From Blautia_A aquisgranensis (lineage in GTDB: Bacteria; Bacillota; Clostridia; Lachnospirales; Lachnospiraceae): DNA of 64,000 nt. Of this stretch, positions 16,994 through 25,462 are shown one piece after another; the first letter of the stretch is position 1, and every line of letters starts with the position of its first letter. A program made the position numbers and the translations under genes. The notes below the pieces were generated by a model. It worked only from the letters and a program-made list of their open reading frames with translations, was not told the origin of the DNA and made no database searches. The DNA lies in the NCBI RefSeq assembly GCF_040096615.1, contig NZ_JBBMEJ010000001.1:310001-374000 (forward strand), written 5' to 3'.

Positions 16994-18877
16994 TTATTTT
17001 CTTTTATCCTCAAGATCTGTCCGGCACTGTTCAACAGCCTCCAGGATTCCCTGCACATTCAGACCGGTTTTTGCCCGCTGGCTTCCCACGGTTCCGTGCT
17101 CAATAAAGCGGTCTCCGATTGCCAGTGGCAGTACTCTTACTTCCGGATGACAGGCCTCCATGTAGGCTGATACATGTTCTCCGAATCCACCGCTTTTTAC
17201 ATTCTCCTCCACAGTTACCAGAAGGCTGTGATTTCTGGAAAGCTCATCAAGAAGGCTGGTATCCAGCGGTTTTACAAAACGTGCATTAACAAGAGTCGCC
17301 TCTGCCAAGCCCTGATCTTTCAGTTCCTCACAGACTTTCTGACAGACAGAAACCATACTGCCCACGCCAAGAACAGCAATATCGCTTCCCCGGGTGATGA
17401 CCTCACTTCTGCCCTTCTCTAACGGCTCATTATAGTCTTCCATCTCCGTGCAGACAGCACCCTTCGGATAGCGGATCGCACAGGGGCCGTCAAGCTCCAC
17501 TGCGTACTTCAGCATATCCGCCAGTTCTTTTCCGTTCTTCGGTGCCATAACTGTCATATTAGGGATCATGGACAAATACGAAAGATCAAAGCATCCATGA
17601 TGGGTTTCTCCGTCTGCTCCCACAAACCCTGCACGGTCAATGGCAAAGATCACATGCAGATTCTGCATACATACATCATGAACGATCTGATCAAAGCCTC
17701 TCTGCAGGAAAGAAGAATAAACGGCAAATACCGGGATCATTCCACCAAGTGCCAGACCTGCCGCAAAGGTTACTGCATGCTCCTCCGCAATTCCTACGTC
17801 AAAAAATCTCTCCGGAAATTTCTTCTGGAAACGGCTGAGCCCGGTTCCGTCCGGCATGGCTGCCGTGATCGCAACTACCTTTGGATTCTTTTCCGCTACG
17901 GAGCACAGTGCTCTGGAAAAACAGTCTGTATAACAGGGAACTGTTTTTTCGGCAAGAGTCTTACCGCTCTGAATATCAAATGGGCCCGTTCCGTGGAAAC
18001 GCTCCGGATGCATGGATGCCGGTCCGTAGCCTCTTCCCTTTTCGGTAAGCACATGTACCACTACAGGTCCTTCCACACGCTTGGCCTCATTAAAAAGCTT
18101 CATCATCTGACGCATATTGTGACCATCCACAGGACCCAGATAAGTCAGTCCCATGTTCTCAAAGAGCATTCCCGGTATGATCAGCTGCTTGATACTGCTC
18201 TTCGTTTTCCGCACAGTATCTACCACAGCTGTTCCCACATGAGGAATCTTTTTCAGGGTCTTTGTAACCCCCAGTTTCATACCTGTGTAAACCTCTGCAG
18301 TACGCAGAACACTTAAATATGTGGACATTCCGCCTACATTCTTGGAAATGGACATATTGTTATCATTGATAATAATGATAAAATTCGTCTTCAGCTCTGC
18401 CGCATTATTCAACGCTTCATACGCCATTCCACCAGTAAGTGCACCATCTCCGATCACGGAAACTACGTTGTATTTTTCTCCCAGGAGATCTCTTGCACGG
18501 ACATAGCCAAGTCCTGCGGAAATGGAATTGGAACTGTGTCCTGTATCAAAAGAATCACAGTCGCTCTCATTTCTCTTCGGGAAGCCGCTTAAGCCACCTT
18601 CTTTTCGCAGTTCCTTAAAGCCATCCTTTCTTCCTGTAAGGATCTTATGTGTATAAGCCTGATGTCCCACATCCCAGATCAGCTTATCCTGTGGAAAATC
18701 AAGCACATTGTGCAAGGCAAGTGTCAGCTCTACCACACCCAGATTGGATGCCAGATGTCCGCCTGTCTCACTTACTGTCTGGATCAAAAAGCTCCTGATT
18801 TCCTCGGCAAGGCGTGGAAAATCCTCCAACGAAACTTTATGAATATCATTTGGCTTTTTAATTTTTTCCAGAATCAT
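16994..18877 (-). CDS. dxs: 1-deoxy-D-xylulose-5-phosphate synthase
   Basis: DXS condenses pyruvate and glyceraldehyde 3-phosphate using thiamine diphosphate, the first step of the MEP isoprenoid pathway. The 627-residue protein has the N-terminal HLASNLGVVELTLALH, the ThDP motif GDGALTGGMAYEALNNA (about residues 145-161) with INDNNMSIS, the transketolase pyrimidine domain (about 315-480, DVGIAEEHAVTFAAG) and a C-terminal domain. ATG 18877 starts MILEKIKKPNDIH. It follows ispA by 22 bp; together they supply farnesyl diphosphate for undecaprenyl phosphate and quinones. Confidence 0.97.
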   Translation of the reverse strand: MILEKIKKPNDIHKVSLEDFPRLAEEIRSFLIQTVSETGGHLASNLGVVELTLALHNVLDFPQDKLIWDVGHQAYTHKILTGRKDGFKELRKEGGLSGFPKRNESDCDSFDTGHSSNSISAGLGYVRARDLLGEKYNVVSVIGDGALTGGMAYEALNNAAELKTNFIIIINDNNMSISKNVGGMSTYLSVLRTAEVYTGMKLGVTKTLKKIPHVGTAVVDTVRKTKSSIKQLIIPGMLFENMGLTYLGPVDGHNMRQMMKLFNEAKRVEGPVVVHVLTEKGRGYGPASMHPERFHGTGPFDIQSGKTLAEKTVPCYTDCFSRALCSVAEKNPKVVAITAAMPDGTGLSRFQKKFPERFFDVGIAEEHAVTFAAGLALGGMIPVFAVYSSFLQRGFDQIVHDVCMQNLHVIFAIDRAGFVGADGETHHGCFDLSYLSMIPNMTVMAPKNGKELADMLKYAVELDGPCAIRYPKGAVCTEMEDYNEPLEKGRSEVITRGSDIAVLGVGSMVSVCQKVCEELKDQGLAEATLVNARFVKPLDTSLLDELSRNHSLLVTVEENVKSGGFGEHVSAYMEACHPEVRVLPLAIGDRFIEHGTVGSQRAKTGLNVQGILEAVEQCRTDLEDKRK

Positions 18878-18899
18878 TCGTATCCTTCCTTTGTTCTTT

Positions 18900-19787
18900 C
18901 TATTTCCTGCGGCTTACAAGGCTTTCCACAAGAAGCTCCAGAAACTCATTCTTCCGTGAAAGCCCCGCAAGAAGCTCTACCGCATGATCAGAAAGTTCTT
19001 TTACCTTTCCGGCTGCCGCCGCGCTCCCCATAAGGCTCACATACGTGACCTTATTGTTCTTCTCATCACTGTGGATCGGTTTTCCAAGTTCCTCCTGGGT
19101 GCTTGTCACATCCAGAATATCATCCTGGATCTGGAAAGCCAGTCCGATCTCTCCGGCAGCCTGCTCCACAGTCCTGATCTCCGCTTCCGATGCACCTGCC
19201 AGAACAGCACCTGTCATCATGGAAGCCTCAATCAGCGCGGAGGTCTTATTCTTATATATATAATCCAGCATTTCCCGCCTCAGAGGCTTGCCATCGTTCT
19301 CAACATCCACACTCTGGCCACCCAGCATTCCGTTAATGCCGGTCTTACCTGCCATGATCTGCATGGCTTTTATCACACGTTCCTTATCCTCTGTCAAATC
19401 AAAAGCTGTGAGCATGACTTCATACGCACGGTTCAGAAGTGCCACTCCACTTAAAACACCCATGGCTTCACCGTACACCTTATGAGTCGTCAGTCTGCCA
19501 CGGCGGTAATCATCGTTATCCAGTGCCGGAAGATCGTCATGAATAAGAGAATGTGTATGTATCATCTCCATGGCCGCCATAAAAGGCTCGCAAAGCTCTC
19601 CCTCACCTCCAAAAAGGCGGTAAGTCTCCCGGATCAGGATCGGGCGGAGTCTTTTTCCGCCGGCTGTCATGCTGTAATTCATAGCCTCTGCCATTGTTCT
19701 GGCAAAGCCTTTCTCCTCCGGAAGATATTTGCGGATCACGCTTTCTGCATCTTCCGTTCTTTTTTTGAGTTCTTCTTTAAAATTCAC
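18900..19787 (-). CDS. ispA: Polyprenyl (farnesyl/geranyl) diphosphate synthase
   Basis: IspA elongates dimethylallyl to geranyl and farnesyl diphosphate. The first Asp-rich motif is HDDLPALDNDDYRRG (near residue 80), and the second is QIQDDILD near residue 215, which together bind Mg2+-diphosphate. The start is uncertain: GTG at 19787 gives MNFKEELKK, the usual N-terminus of clostridial homologues, with GAGGATGG upstream (295 aa). ATGs at 19799 and 19805 are poorly spaced from a ribosome site. With the GTG start the gene overlaps xseB by 11 bp, indicating coupling. Confidence 0.95.
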   Translation of the reverse strand: MNFKEELKKRTEDAESVIRKYLPEEKGFARTMAEAMNYSMTAGGKRLRPILIRETYRLFGGEGELCEPFMAAMEMIHTHSLIHDDLPALDNDDYRRGRLTTHKVYGEAMGVLSGVALLNRAYEVMLTAFDLTEDKERVIKAMQIMAGKTGINGMLGGQSVDVENDGKPLRREMLDYIYKNKTSALIEASMMTGAVLAGASEAEIRTVEQAAGEIGLAFQIQDDILDVTSTQEELGKPIHSDEKNNKVTYVSLMGSAAAAGKVKELSDHAVELLAGLSRKNEFLELLVESLVSRRK

Positions 19788-20001
19788 GAAATGTCCCATC
19801 CTCATTCATCTGAAGCATCTTTTTTTCTACTGTGTCAAGCCTTCCGCTCAGATCCTTAAGAAGCTCCATACCCTGTCTGTAGAGACGGAAAGATTCCTCA
19901 AGAGGCGTATCCCTGTCTTCCAGCTTCTGTGCCAGCAGATCAAGCTCGCCAAAAGTCTCCTCTATGGATCTCGCTTCTTTTTTTTCTTCTGTCTCTGCCA
20001 T
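19777..20001 (-). CDS. xseB: Exodeoxyribonuclease VII small subunit
   Basis: XseB binds the XseA large subunit to form exonuclease VII, which degrades single-stranded DNA. The 74-residue all-helical protein has the family core SIEETFGELDLLAQKLEDRDTPLEESFRLYRQGMEL. Its ATG overlaps the xseA stop by one base (TAATG), and its 3' end overlaps the ispA start. Confidence 0.95.
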   Translation of the reverse strand: MAETEEKKEARSIEETFGELDLLAQKLEDRDTPLEESFRLYRQGMELLKDLSGRLDTVEKKMLQMNEDGTFREF

Positions 20002-21206
20002 TATCGTTCTTCCCTTCTGCTGCTGTCCGCAACTGCTTCTATCACTCCGTCTGTCACTGCAATGGAAAGCCGGTCACCTTTTTTTACCTGGGTAATGCTG
20101 GTTATAGCATGTCCGTCTGCGCCAGACACAAAAGAATACCCGCCATTCAGTTTACGCAAAGGGGAAAGTCCCTCAAACCGTTGGATCCATACAGCCAGCT
20201 CATGGCGCTTCTCTGTAAGCTTACGCTCTATAGCCGCGTTAAGTCTCTCTTCCATATCTGCCGCATAGATACGTTTCTCCCGAAGCATGGACTCCGGATT
20301 TAAATACTTAAATTTCAGTTCAAAAGCCCGCAGCCTCTCGGCAAAAAGCTCCACCTTACTGTCCATACCTCGCTGCAGACGTTCCCTGTATATGCGGAAG
20401 CTTTCCATAACACTGCGGAAATCATCCACCGCAAGCTCTGTCGCTGCAGACGGCGTAGGTGCCCGCAGATCAGCCACAAAATCCGCAATGGTAAAATCGG
20501 TTTCATGACCTACAGCCGAGATCACCGGTGTCCTGCACTCAAAAATAGCCCTGGCCACAATCTCCTCATTGAAAGCCCAGAGGTCTTCAATGGAACCACC
20601 GCCACGACCTACAATGATCACATCCACGCCTGCTTCATCCAGCATGCGGATGCCTTTTACAATGCTCTCAGCCGCACCGTCTCCCTGGACAAGTGCCGGA
20701 TAGAGAATGATCTGCAGATACGGATTCCTTCTTCCTGCAATATTGCGAATATCCTGTATTGCCGCACCGGTAGGTGCTGTCACAACTCCCAGAGTATGAA
20801 TAAAATGCGGAATCGGCTGCTTGTACTCCCGGGCAAACATACCCATATCCTCAAGTTCCTGCTTCAGTGCCAGATACCTCTCATAAAGTGCTCCTGCACC
20901 TTCCAGAGTGATCTCCTTTGCATAAAGCTGATATCGTCCATCTCTTTCATAAACGTCTACCGTTCCGCCTACGACTACCTTATCTCCGTCTTTCATGCGG
21001 AAAGCCAGACCCCGGCGCTGACCGGCAAACATCACGCAGCTTAAGGTTCCTGTCTCATCTTTCAGTGAAAAGTAAACATGGCCGCTTGTATGATATTTAC
21101 AGTTAGACACTTCCCCCTTCACATAAACCTTCCGGAGAAAGTAATCCTGGGTAAACATATTTTTGACGTAGTGATTTACCTGGCCGACAGAATAGACGTT
21201 TTTCAT
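20001..21206 (-). CDS. xseA: Exodeoxyribonuclease VII large subunit
   Basis: XseA is the catalytic subunit of exonuclease VII. The 401-residue protein has an N-terminal OB-fold (residues 1-100, VYVKGEVSNCKYHTSGHVYFSLKDETG), a catalytic region with GVVTAPTGAAIQDI, VIIVGRGGGSIEDLWAFNEE and SAVGHETDFTIADFVADLRAPTPSAA, and a long C-terminal coiled coil (about 255-345). Its ATGA overlaps the nusB stop by 4 bp. The product is cytoplasmic. Confidence 0.96.
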   Translation of the reverse strand: MKNVYSVGQVNHYVKNMFTQDYFLRKVYVKGEVSNCKYHTSGHVYFSLKDETGTLSCVMFAGQRRGLAFRMKDGDKVVVGGTVDVYERDGRYQLYAKEITLEGAGALYERYLALKQELEDMGMFAREYKQPIPHFIHTLGVVTAPTGAAIQDIRNIAGRRNPYLQIILYPALVQGDGAAESIVKGIRMLDEAGVDVIIVGRGGGSIEDLWAFNEEIVARAIFECRTPVISAVGHETDFTIADFVADLRAPTPSAATELAVDDFRSVMESFRIYRERLQRGMDSKVELFAERLRAFELKFKYLNPESMLREKRIYAADMEERLNAAIERKLTEKRHELAVWIQRFEGLSPLRKLNGGYSFVSGADGHAITSITQVKKGDRLSIAVTDGVIEAVADSSRREER

Positions 21207-21607
21207 TCTTCCGATGCGATTTTTCCGAGGACTCCGTTTACAAAGGAGCCGGAAGCATCACCGCCAAAATTCTTGGCAAGCTCTACAGCCTCATTGATAG
21301 CAACTCCTGTAGGCACATCTTCATCGTACTTCATCTCATATACAGCAAGACGAAGCGCGGTAAGATCCACACGGCTCATTCGTTTGGTCTTCCAGCCGTT
21401 ACTTGCGCCATTTAAAAGTGCATCAATATCCTCCAGATGCTCTTTTACATGTGCATATTTTTTCTTCATATATTCCTGGTCCTGCTCAGAAAGCTCGCCC
21501 AGACTCTCAAAGTAAAGAGAAAGCTGTTCTGTCATCTCTTCCTCTGAATTAAACTCTGTCATGAACAGAAGCTTAAATATGTGTTCTCTCTGTTCTCTTC
21601 TTCTCAT
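21203..21607 (-). CDS. nusB: Transcription antitermination factor NusB
   Basis: NusB pairs with NusE (S10) at boxA to prevent premature termination in rRNA operons. The 134-residue helical protein starts MRRREQREHIFKLLF and has the C-terminal motif VPTGVAINEAVELAKNFGGDASGSFVNGVLGK, typical of the family. ATG 21607 lies 32 bp after the asp23-like gene, preceded by TAGGAGGAAATT. NusB-folD-xse order in Bacillus is matched here except that folD is missing. Confidence 0.96.
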   Translation of the reverse strand: MRRREQREHIFKLLFMTEFNSEEEMTEQLSLYFESLGELSEQDQEYMKKKYAHVKEHLEDIDALLNGASNGWKTKRMSRVDLTALRLAVYEMKYDEDVPTGVAINEAVELAKNFGGDASGSFVNGVLGKIASEE

Positions 21608-21639
21608 AATTTCCTCCTAAGACGGAAAAAAGGAAAGGG

Positions 21640-22026
21640 TTACTTTCCTTTTTCGTTCTCCATATCCACGCTGGCAATGTGAATGTTTACATCTGCAACC
21701 TCAAGTCCTGTCATATTCTCAATAGCGGCTTTTACCTTCTCCTGAACCTTCTTGCTTGTCTCAAGAATGTTTCTGCCAAACTCGATGTTCAGTGACAGAT
21801 CTACAGTTACCACACCTTCCAGAATCGTTACCGTAACACCCTTGGACAGGTTCTTCTTGCCAAGCTTGCTTACCAGCTCGTTGGTAATGTTTCCTGCCAT
21901 GGAAGCAACGCCGTCAACATCAGTTGCAGCAAGTCCTGCGATAATGGCAACGACTTCATCTGCAATGTGAACCTCACCGATTCCGCCCAGATCCTGTATC
22001 TTATATGTTGTTCTTTTTTCTGCCAT
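21640..22026 (-). CDS. Asp23/Gls24 family envelope stress protein (YqhY-like)
   Basis: This 128-residue protein belongs to the Asp23/Gls24 family, whose members sit near the membrane in Gram-positives; YqhY, its syntenic Bacillus relative, has been linked to acetyl-CoA carboxylase control. Visible marks are IGEVHIADEVVAIIAGLAATDVDGVASMAG (about residues 16-45) and VTVTILEGVVTVDLSLNIEFG. It has no membrane segment. It is the first gene of the long asp23-nusB-xseAB-ispA-dxs-tlyA-nadK-argR-recN operon and has an extended -10 promoter upstream. Confidence 0.92.
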   Translation of the reverse strand: MAEKRTTYKIQDLGGIGEVHIADEVVAIIAGLAATDVDGVASMAGNITNELVSKLGKKNLSKGVTVTILEGVVTVDLSLNIEFGRNILETSKKVQEKVKAAIENMTGLEVADVNIHIASVDMENEKGK

Positions 22027-22072
22027 GGAAAACCCTCCTACAGATATAATATTTTGTTCGTAATTTTATACT

Positions 22073-22081
22073 ATTATACCA
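22073..22081 (-). promoter_or_regulatory. Extended -10 promoter for the asp23-to-recN operon
   Basis: Minus strand TGGTATAAT (extended -10, TG-N-TATAAT) lies 47 bp before the asp23-like start. The -35 region is only weakly recognisable. It is the only clear promoter before a chain of ten closely spaced genes. Confidence 0.5.
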
Positions 22082-22105
22082 AAAAATGTATCAGAATAAA
22101 AGGGC

Positions 22106-23695
22106 TTATTTACTGAATTCTGTCAGTACAAGATCCGGGTTCCTGTCTTCTACCATGCCAACGCTCCATGCGTTGATAAAGAGCAGCAGCGGATTTCCTT
22201 TAAGGTCTGTAACCTTCTTCATATCAGAGGTTCCCACGATCTTATCTACCTTCACTGCTTCCTTGTTTGCAATCCAGCGGATATGCTCATACGGAAGCGG
22301 CTCCAGACGGATCTCCACATTATATTCATTCTCCAGACGGTACTTCAGAACATCAAACTGCAGCACACCTACAACACCTACGATGATCTCCTCCATACCG
22401 GTGTTGAATTCCTGGAAAATCTGAATAGCACCTTCCTGTGCGATCTGGTTGATACCTTTTACAAACTGCTTACGCTTCATGGTATCGATCTGGCGCACAC
22501 GTGCAAAATGCTCCGGTGCAAAGGTCGGAATTCCTTCAAACGCAAATTTCTTTCCTGGTGCACAGATGGTATCTCCGATGGAAAAAATACCTGGGTCAAA
22601 CACACCGATGATATCTCCTGCATAAGCCTCGTTTACAACATGACGGGATTCTGCCATCATCTGCTGTGGCTGGAGAAGTCTCATCTTCTTGTCGCCCTGT
22701 ACATGATATACCTCTTTTGTGGCGTCAAACTTGCCGGAACAGATTCTCATAAACGCGATACGGTCTCTGTGGGCTTTGTTCATATTCGCCTGGATCTTAA
22801 ATACAAAGGCAGAAAAATCATCGCTCATAGGATCTACCGGACCACAGTCAGCAGTTCTCGGAAGCGGAGATGTTGTCATCTTAAGGAAATGCTCAAGGAA
22901 AGTCTCCACACCAAAGTTGGTAAGAGCTGAACCGAAAAATACCGGTGTCAGCTGACCTTTACTGACTTCTTCCTGGGAAAACTCTGCGCTCGCACCATCC
23001 AGAAGCTCGATTTCTTCCATCAGCTGCTCTTTCTGCTCCGGATCCATCACTTCGTCTGCATGCGGATCATCAATATCGATCTCCTCGATCACACCTTCCT
23101 TGGTACCCTTCTGTGTATCAGAGAAAGTAAGGATCTTCTTTGTATTGCGGTCAAAAACTCCACGGAATTTCTTACCGGAACCGATCGGCCAGTTGATCGG
23201 GCAGGTAGCAATGCCAAGCTCTTTCTCGATCTCGTCCAGAAGATCGAAGGTATCATTGGCATCCCTGTCCATCTTATTGATAAAGGTAAAGATCGGGATA
23301 TGTCTCATAACACAGACTTTGAAAAGTTTTCGGGTCTGCGCCTCAACACCCTTGGACCCGTCAATGACCATGACCGCAGAATCTGCTGCCATCAGGGTAC
23401 GGTAGGTATCCTCGGAGAAATCCTGGTGTCCCGGTGTATCCAGAATGTTGATACAATATCCGTCATAATGGAACTGAAGGACTGAAGAAGTAACGGAAAT
23501 ACCTCTCTCCTTCTCGATCTCCATCCAGTCAGACACTGCATGGCGGGCCGTAGCCTTACCTTTTACGCTTCCGGCCAGGTTGATGGCCCCTCCATACAGC
23601 AGGAATTTTTCAGTTAATGTTGTTTTACCGGCATCCGGATGGGAGATAATGGCAAATGTTCTTCTTTTTTCTATTTCTTTCGTATACTTCGACAC
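22106..23695 (-). CDS. prfC: Peptide chain release factor 3
   Basis: RF3 is a translational GTPase that recycles RF1/RF2 after peptide release. The 529-residue protein has G1 SHPDAGKTTLTE (about residues 18-29), the RF3-type insert AGSVKGK, G2/switch ERGISVTSSV, G3 DTPGHQDFSEDTYR and G4 NKMDRD, followed by the domain II/III region (about 300-529). ATG 23695 is preceded by an AGGAGGCTC site. It is monocistronic with its own promoter and lies between the spoIIIA operon and the asp23 operon. Confidence 0.97.
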   Translation of the reverse strand: MSKYTKEIEKRRTFAIISHPDAGKTTLTEKFLLYGGAINLAGSVKGKATARHAVSDWMEIEKERGISVTSSVLQFHYDGYCINILDTPGHQDFSEDTYRTLMAADSAVMVIDGSKGVEAQTRKLFKVCVMRHIPIFTFINKMDRDANDTFDLLDEIEKELGIATCPINWPIGSGKKFRGVFDRNTKKILTFSDTQKGTKEGVIEEIDIDDPHADEVMDPEQKEQLMEEIELLDGASAEFSQEEVSKGQLTPVFFGSALTNFGVETFLEHFLKMTTSPLPRTADCGPVDPMSDDFSAFVFKIQANMNKAHRDRIAFMRICSGKFDATKEVYHVQGDKKMRLLQPQQMMAESRHVVNEAYAGDIIGVFDPGIFSIGDTICAPGKKFAFEGIPTFAPEHFARVRQIDTMKRKQFVKGINQIAQEGAIQIFQEFNTGMEEIIVGVVGVLQFDVLKYRLENEYNVEIRLEPLPYEHIRWIANKEAVKVDKIVGTSDMKKVTDLKGNPLLLFINAWSVGMVEDRNPDLVLTEFSK

Positions 23696-23745
23696 GTGAG
23701 CCTCCTGTATATTCTCTTATATCTGATTTTTATACAACCTTTCCT

Positions 23746-23775
23746 ATTCTAGTATAGACAAGGCTTTGCTGTCAA
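23746..23775 (-). promoter_or_regulatory. prfC promoter
   Basis: Minus strand TTGACA (23770-23775) and TAGAAT (23746-23751) with an 18-nt spacer, 50 bp before the prfC start and just after the spoIIIAH stop. Confidence 0.6.
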
Positions 23776-23781
23776 GGCAAT

Positions 23782-24582
23782 TCAATCGTAAATTCCCTCT
23801 GTATCAATTGTGGACGCATCCTCTGCAGCTGCGGAGGTTTCCGTATCCTCTCCAGCTGTGGAATCGCTCTCATCCGCTGTTCCAGTATCCTGTTCTGTCT
23901 GTTCTTCCGAACCGGCATCTGCTTCTGTTCCATCGGATGTGTCTGCAGACTCTTCTGCCGTGGTTTTACTCTGACTTAAAGGCGTGATCACAATGCTCTC
24001 TGCTGCCACACCTGTTTTCCGCTTTACGATATCCTCGATCTGTGCCCGCTTTGCATCCTCAAGTTCTGTATCCGGAACCACTACATCTGCTGTTTCTCCT
24101 GTAAGATTCACGATTACATTTTCAAACCCTTTTGCCTCCAGAAGAAGCTCTGCTGCCGCTTCTTTTTCCGTAAGATCTGTCATGGATACCATGGTATTGA
24201 TGGCGTTCTGCTTTTCCTCATCGCTGATATCTTTGTTGCTGATGATAGATTGCAGGTCCGCTTTGTTCTGTGAGCGTACCTGTTCCCTGCTCACCTTCGC
24301 CTGTGCCGCAAAATCCGATGCTCCCGTAAGTACGGCTTCTCCCGGTGATGCGGTATCCATGATCTCCGTCTGGGAGGTGCCATCTGCCCCGTTCTCATCC
24401 AGAAGGGCTGTTTCATCTGTCAGATCATACTCCACATCATCCAGGATACTGCTGCTGTCTGTGCTTGCCTCCTTATCCTTAAAACCCAGATCTACGTCTG
24501 CGAAATTCAGATATCCGGCCACTGCGATCAGAATGGCCAGTGAGGTGATGATTACCTGGTTTTTCTTCATGATCTTCTTCAC
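23782..24582 (-). CDS. spoIIIAH: Stage III sporulation protein AH
   Basis: SpoIIIAH is the mother-cell membrane protein that docks with forespore SpoIIQ to form the intercellular channel. The N-terminus has one membrane segment (VIITSLAILIAVAGYL), and residues of about 90-205 form the YscJ/FliF-like ring-building domain (ISDEEKQNAINTMVSMTDLTEKE and ETADVVVPDTELEDAKRAQIEDIVKRKTGV). The start is ambiguous: GTG 24582 has AGGAG seven bases upstream (266 aa), while ATG 24597 overlaps the AG stop as ATGA. Unusually, the last 60 residues are a low-complexity tail of E, D, S, T and A, so the protein is longer than Bacillus SpoIIIAH. Confidence 0.92.
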   Translation of the reverse strand: MKKIMKKNQVIITSLAILIAVAGYLNFADVDLGFKDKEASTDSSSILDDVEYDLTDETALLDENGADGTSQTEIMDTASPGEAVLTGASDFAAQAKVSREQVRSQNKADLQSIISNKDISDEEKQNAINTMVSMTDLTEKEAAAELLLEAKGFENVIVNLTGETADVVVPDTELEDAKRAQIEDIVKRKTGVAAESIVITPLSQSKTTAEESADTSDGTEADAGSEEQTEQDTGTADESDSTAGEDTETSAAAEDASTIDTEGIYD

Positions 24583-24593
24583 TTCTACTCTCC

Positions 24594-25019
24594 TCATTTC
24601 ATTTTCATCACTCTAATTTTATTAGCGTCAATCTGAAATAATGCCATAATTGCCTGCTGAATATTCTGGACAGTCACAGCACTTCCTGCTCCCTGGGCTG
24701 CCACCAGTACTCCTGTCACCTCCATCTGGCTGCTCATGGAAAAACCGCTCTCGTTTCCTTCCGTTCCGGTCATAATGATCACTTCCACATTTCCAACTCC
24801 TTCCACCCTGGAAAGAAGCTCCTCAAGACGGCATTCCAGCCTGGTTTTCTCAGAACTCTGCACCACCGTGGAGTTACTGTTCTTTTTTGATACCGGAAGT
24901 CCCGCCACCAGAAGAAGGATTCCCAGCAGCAGGACGATTCCCCACTCCTTCCAGCCCATTGACAGGATCTTCGATCTGATACTGGTCTTCTTCCAGTCCG
25001 CAGCTTCTTTTGAGTCCAT
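24594..25019 (-). CDS. spoIIIAG: Stage III sporulation protein AG
   Basis: SpoIIIAG forms a large ring in the mother-cell membrane facing the forespore. The 141-residue protein has a short cytoplasmic N-terminus, one membrane segment (about residues 27-43, GIVLLLGILLLVAGLPV) and a YscJ-like domain (LECRLEELLSRVEGVGNVEVIIMTGTE onward). ATG 25019 is preceded by AAGGAGG at good spacing, so this start is supported even though it lies 146 bp inside the spoIIIAF reading frame. The ATGA junction with spoIIIAH is also overlapped. Confidence 0.93.
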   Translation of the reverse strand: MDSKEAADWKKTSIRSKILSMGWKEWGIVLLLGILLLVAGLPVSKKNSNSTVVQSSEKTRLECRLEELLSRVEGVGNVEVIIMTGTEGNESGFSMSSQMEVTGVLVAAQGAGSAVTVQNIQQAIMALFQIDANKIRVMKMK

Positions 25020-25461
25020 CCTTCACCGCCTCCTTCTGCTCCTTTGTTAAATCTCTTTGGAGCTTTATTTTTATGAGCACTGTTTTTGTTTTTTCTGGAG
25101 CCGTTTCTTCACTGCTGACTTCTGCATCTGTGATCCCGGCATCATTAAGAACATCCCGTACCTGTTTCACCAGTTCATTTTTGTAAGCTTCTTTCAAAAA
25201 AGCCTCCTGAATCCCTTCTGCTTCATTTTTCATCCGCTCCTGTTCTTCTTCCCCGTAATATTTCTGGAATCCATCCAGAAGCTCGCTGCTTTTCCCGAAA
25301 AAAGCAAACACAGGAGAAATAATAAGCAATACCAGCAGCAGTCCCAGGAACAGACGGATATACTGCTCGTACCTTTTATCCGGCAGGATATGCAGAATCG
25401 CTGTTCCAAGCACATGAAAAAAAGCCAGATTTTTCATCCACTGATAAAGCTCCATCCGCAT
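24874..25461 (-). CDS. spoIIIAF: Stage III sporulation protein AF
   Basis: SpoIIIAF is a mother-cell membrane component of the SpoIIIA complex. The 195-residue protein has two membrane segments (about residues 10-27 and 37-57) and a periplasmic-side domain ending in a small ferredoxin-like fold (TKTVLIKIKLQRDLTKEQKEAVKDGLKR). ATG 25461 follows GGAGGA within the end of spoIIIAE. The final 45 residues (glycine, proline and serine rich, ending GGGTSGIKKEQ) are translated from DNA that also encodes the first 48 residues of spoIIIAG in another frame. Confidence 0.9.
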   Translation of the reverse strand: MRMELYQWMKNLAFFHVLGTAILHILPDKRYEQYIRLFLGLLLVLLIISPVFAFFGKSSELLDGFQKYYGEEEQERMKNEAEGIQEAFLKEAYKNELVKQVRDVLNDAGITDAEVSSEETAPEKTKTVLIKIKLQRDLTKEQKEAVKDGLKRSCGLEEDQYQIEDPVNGLEGVGNRPAAGNPSSGGGTSGIKKEQ

Positions 25462-25462
25462 T

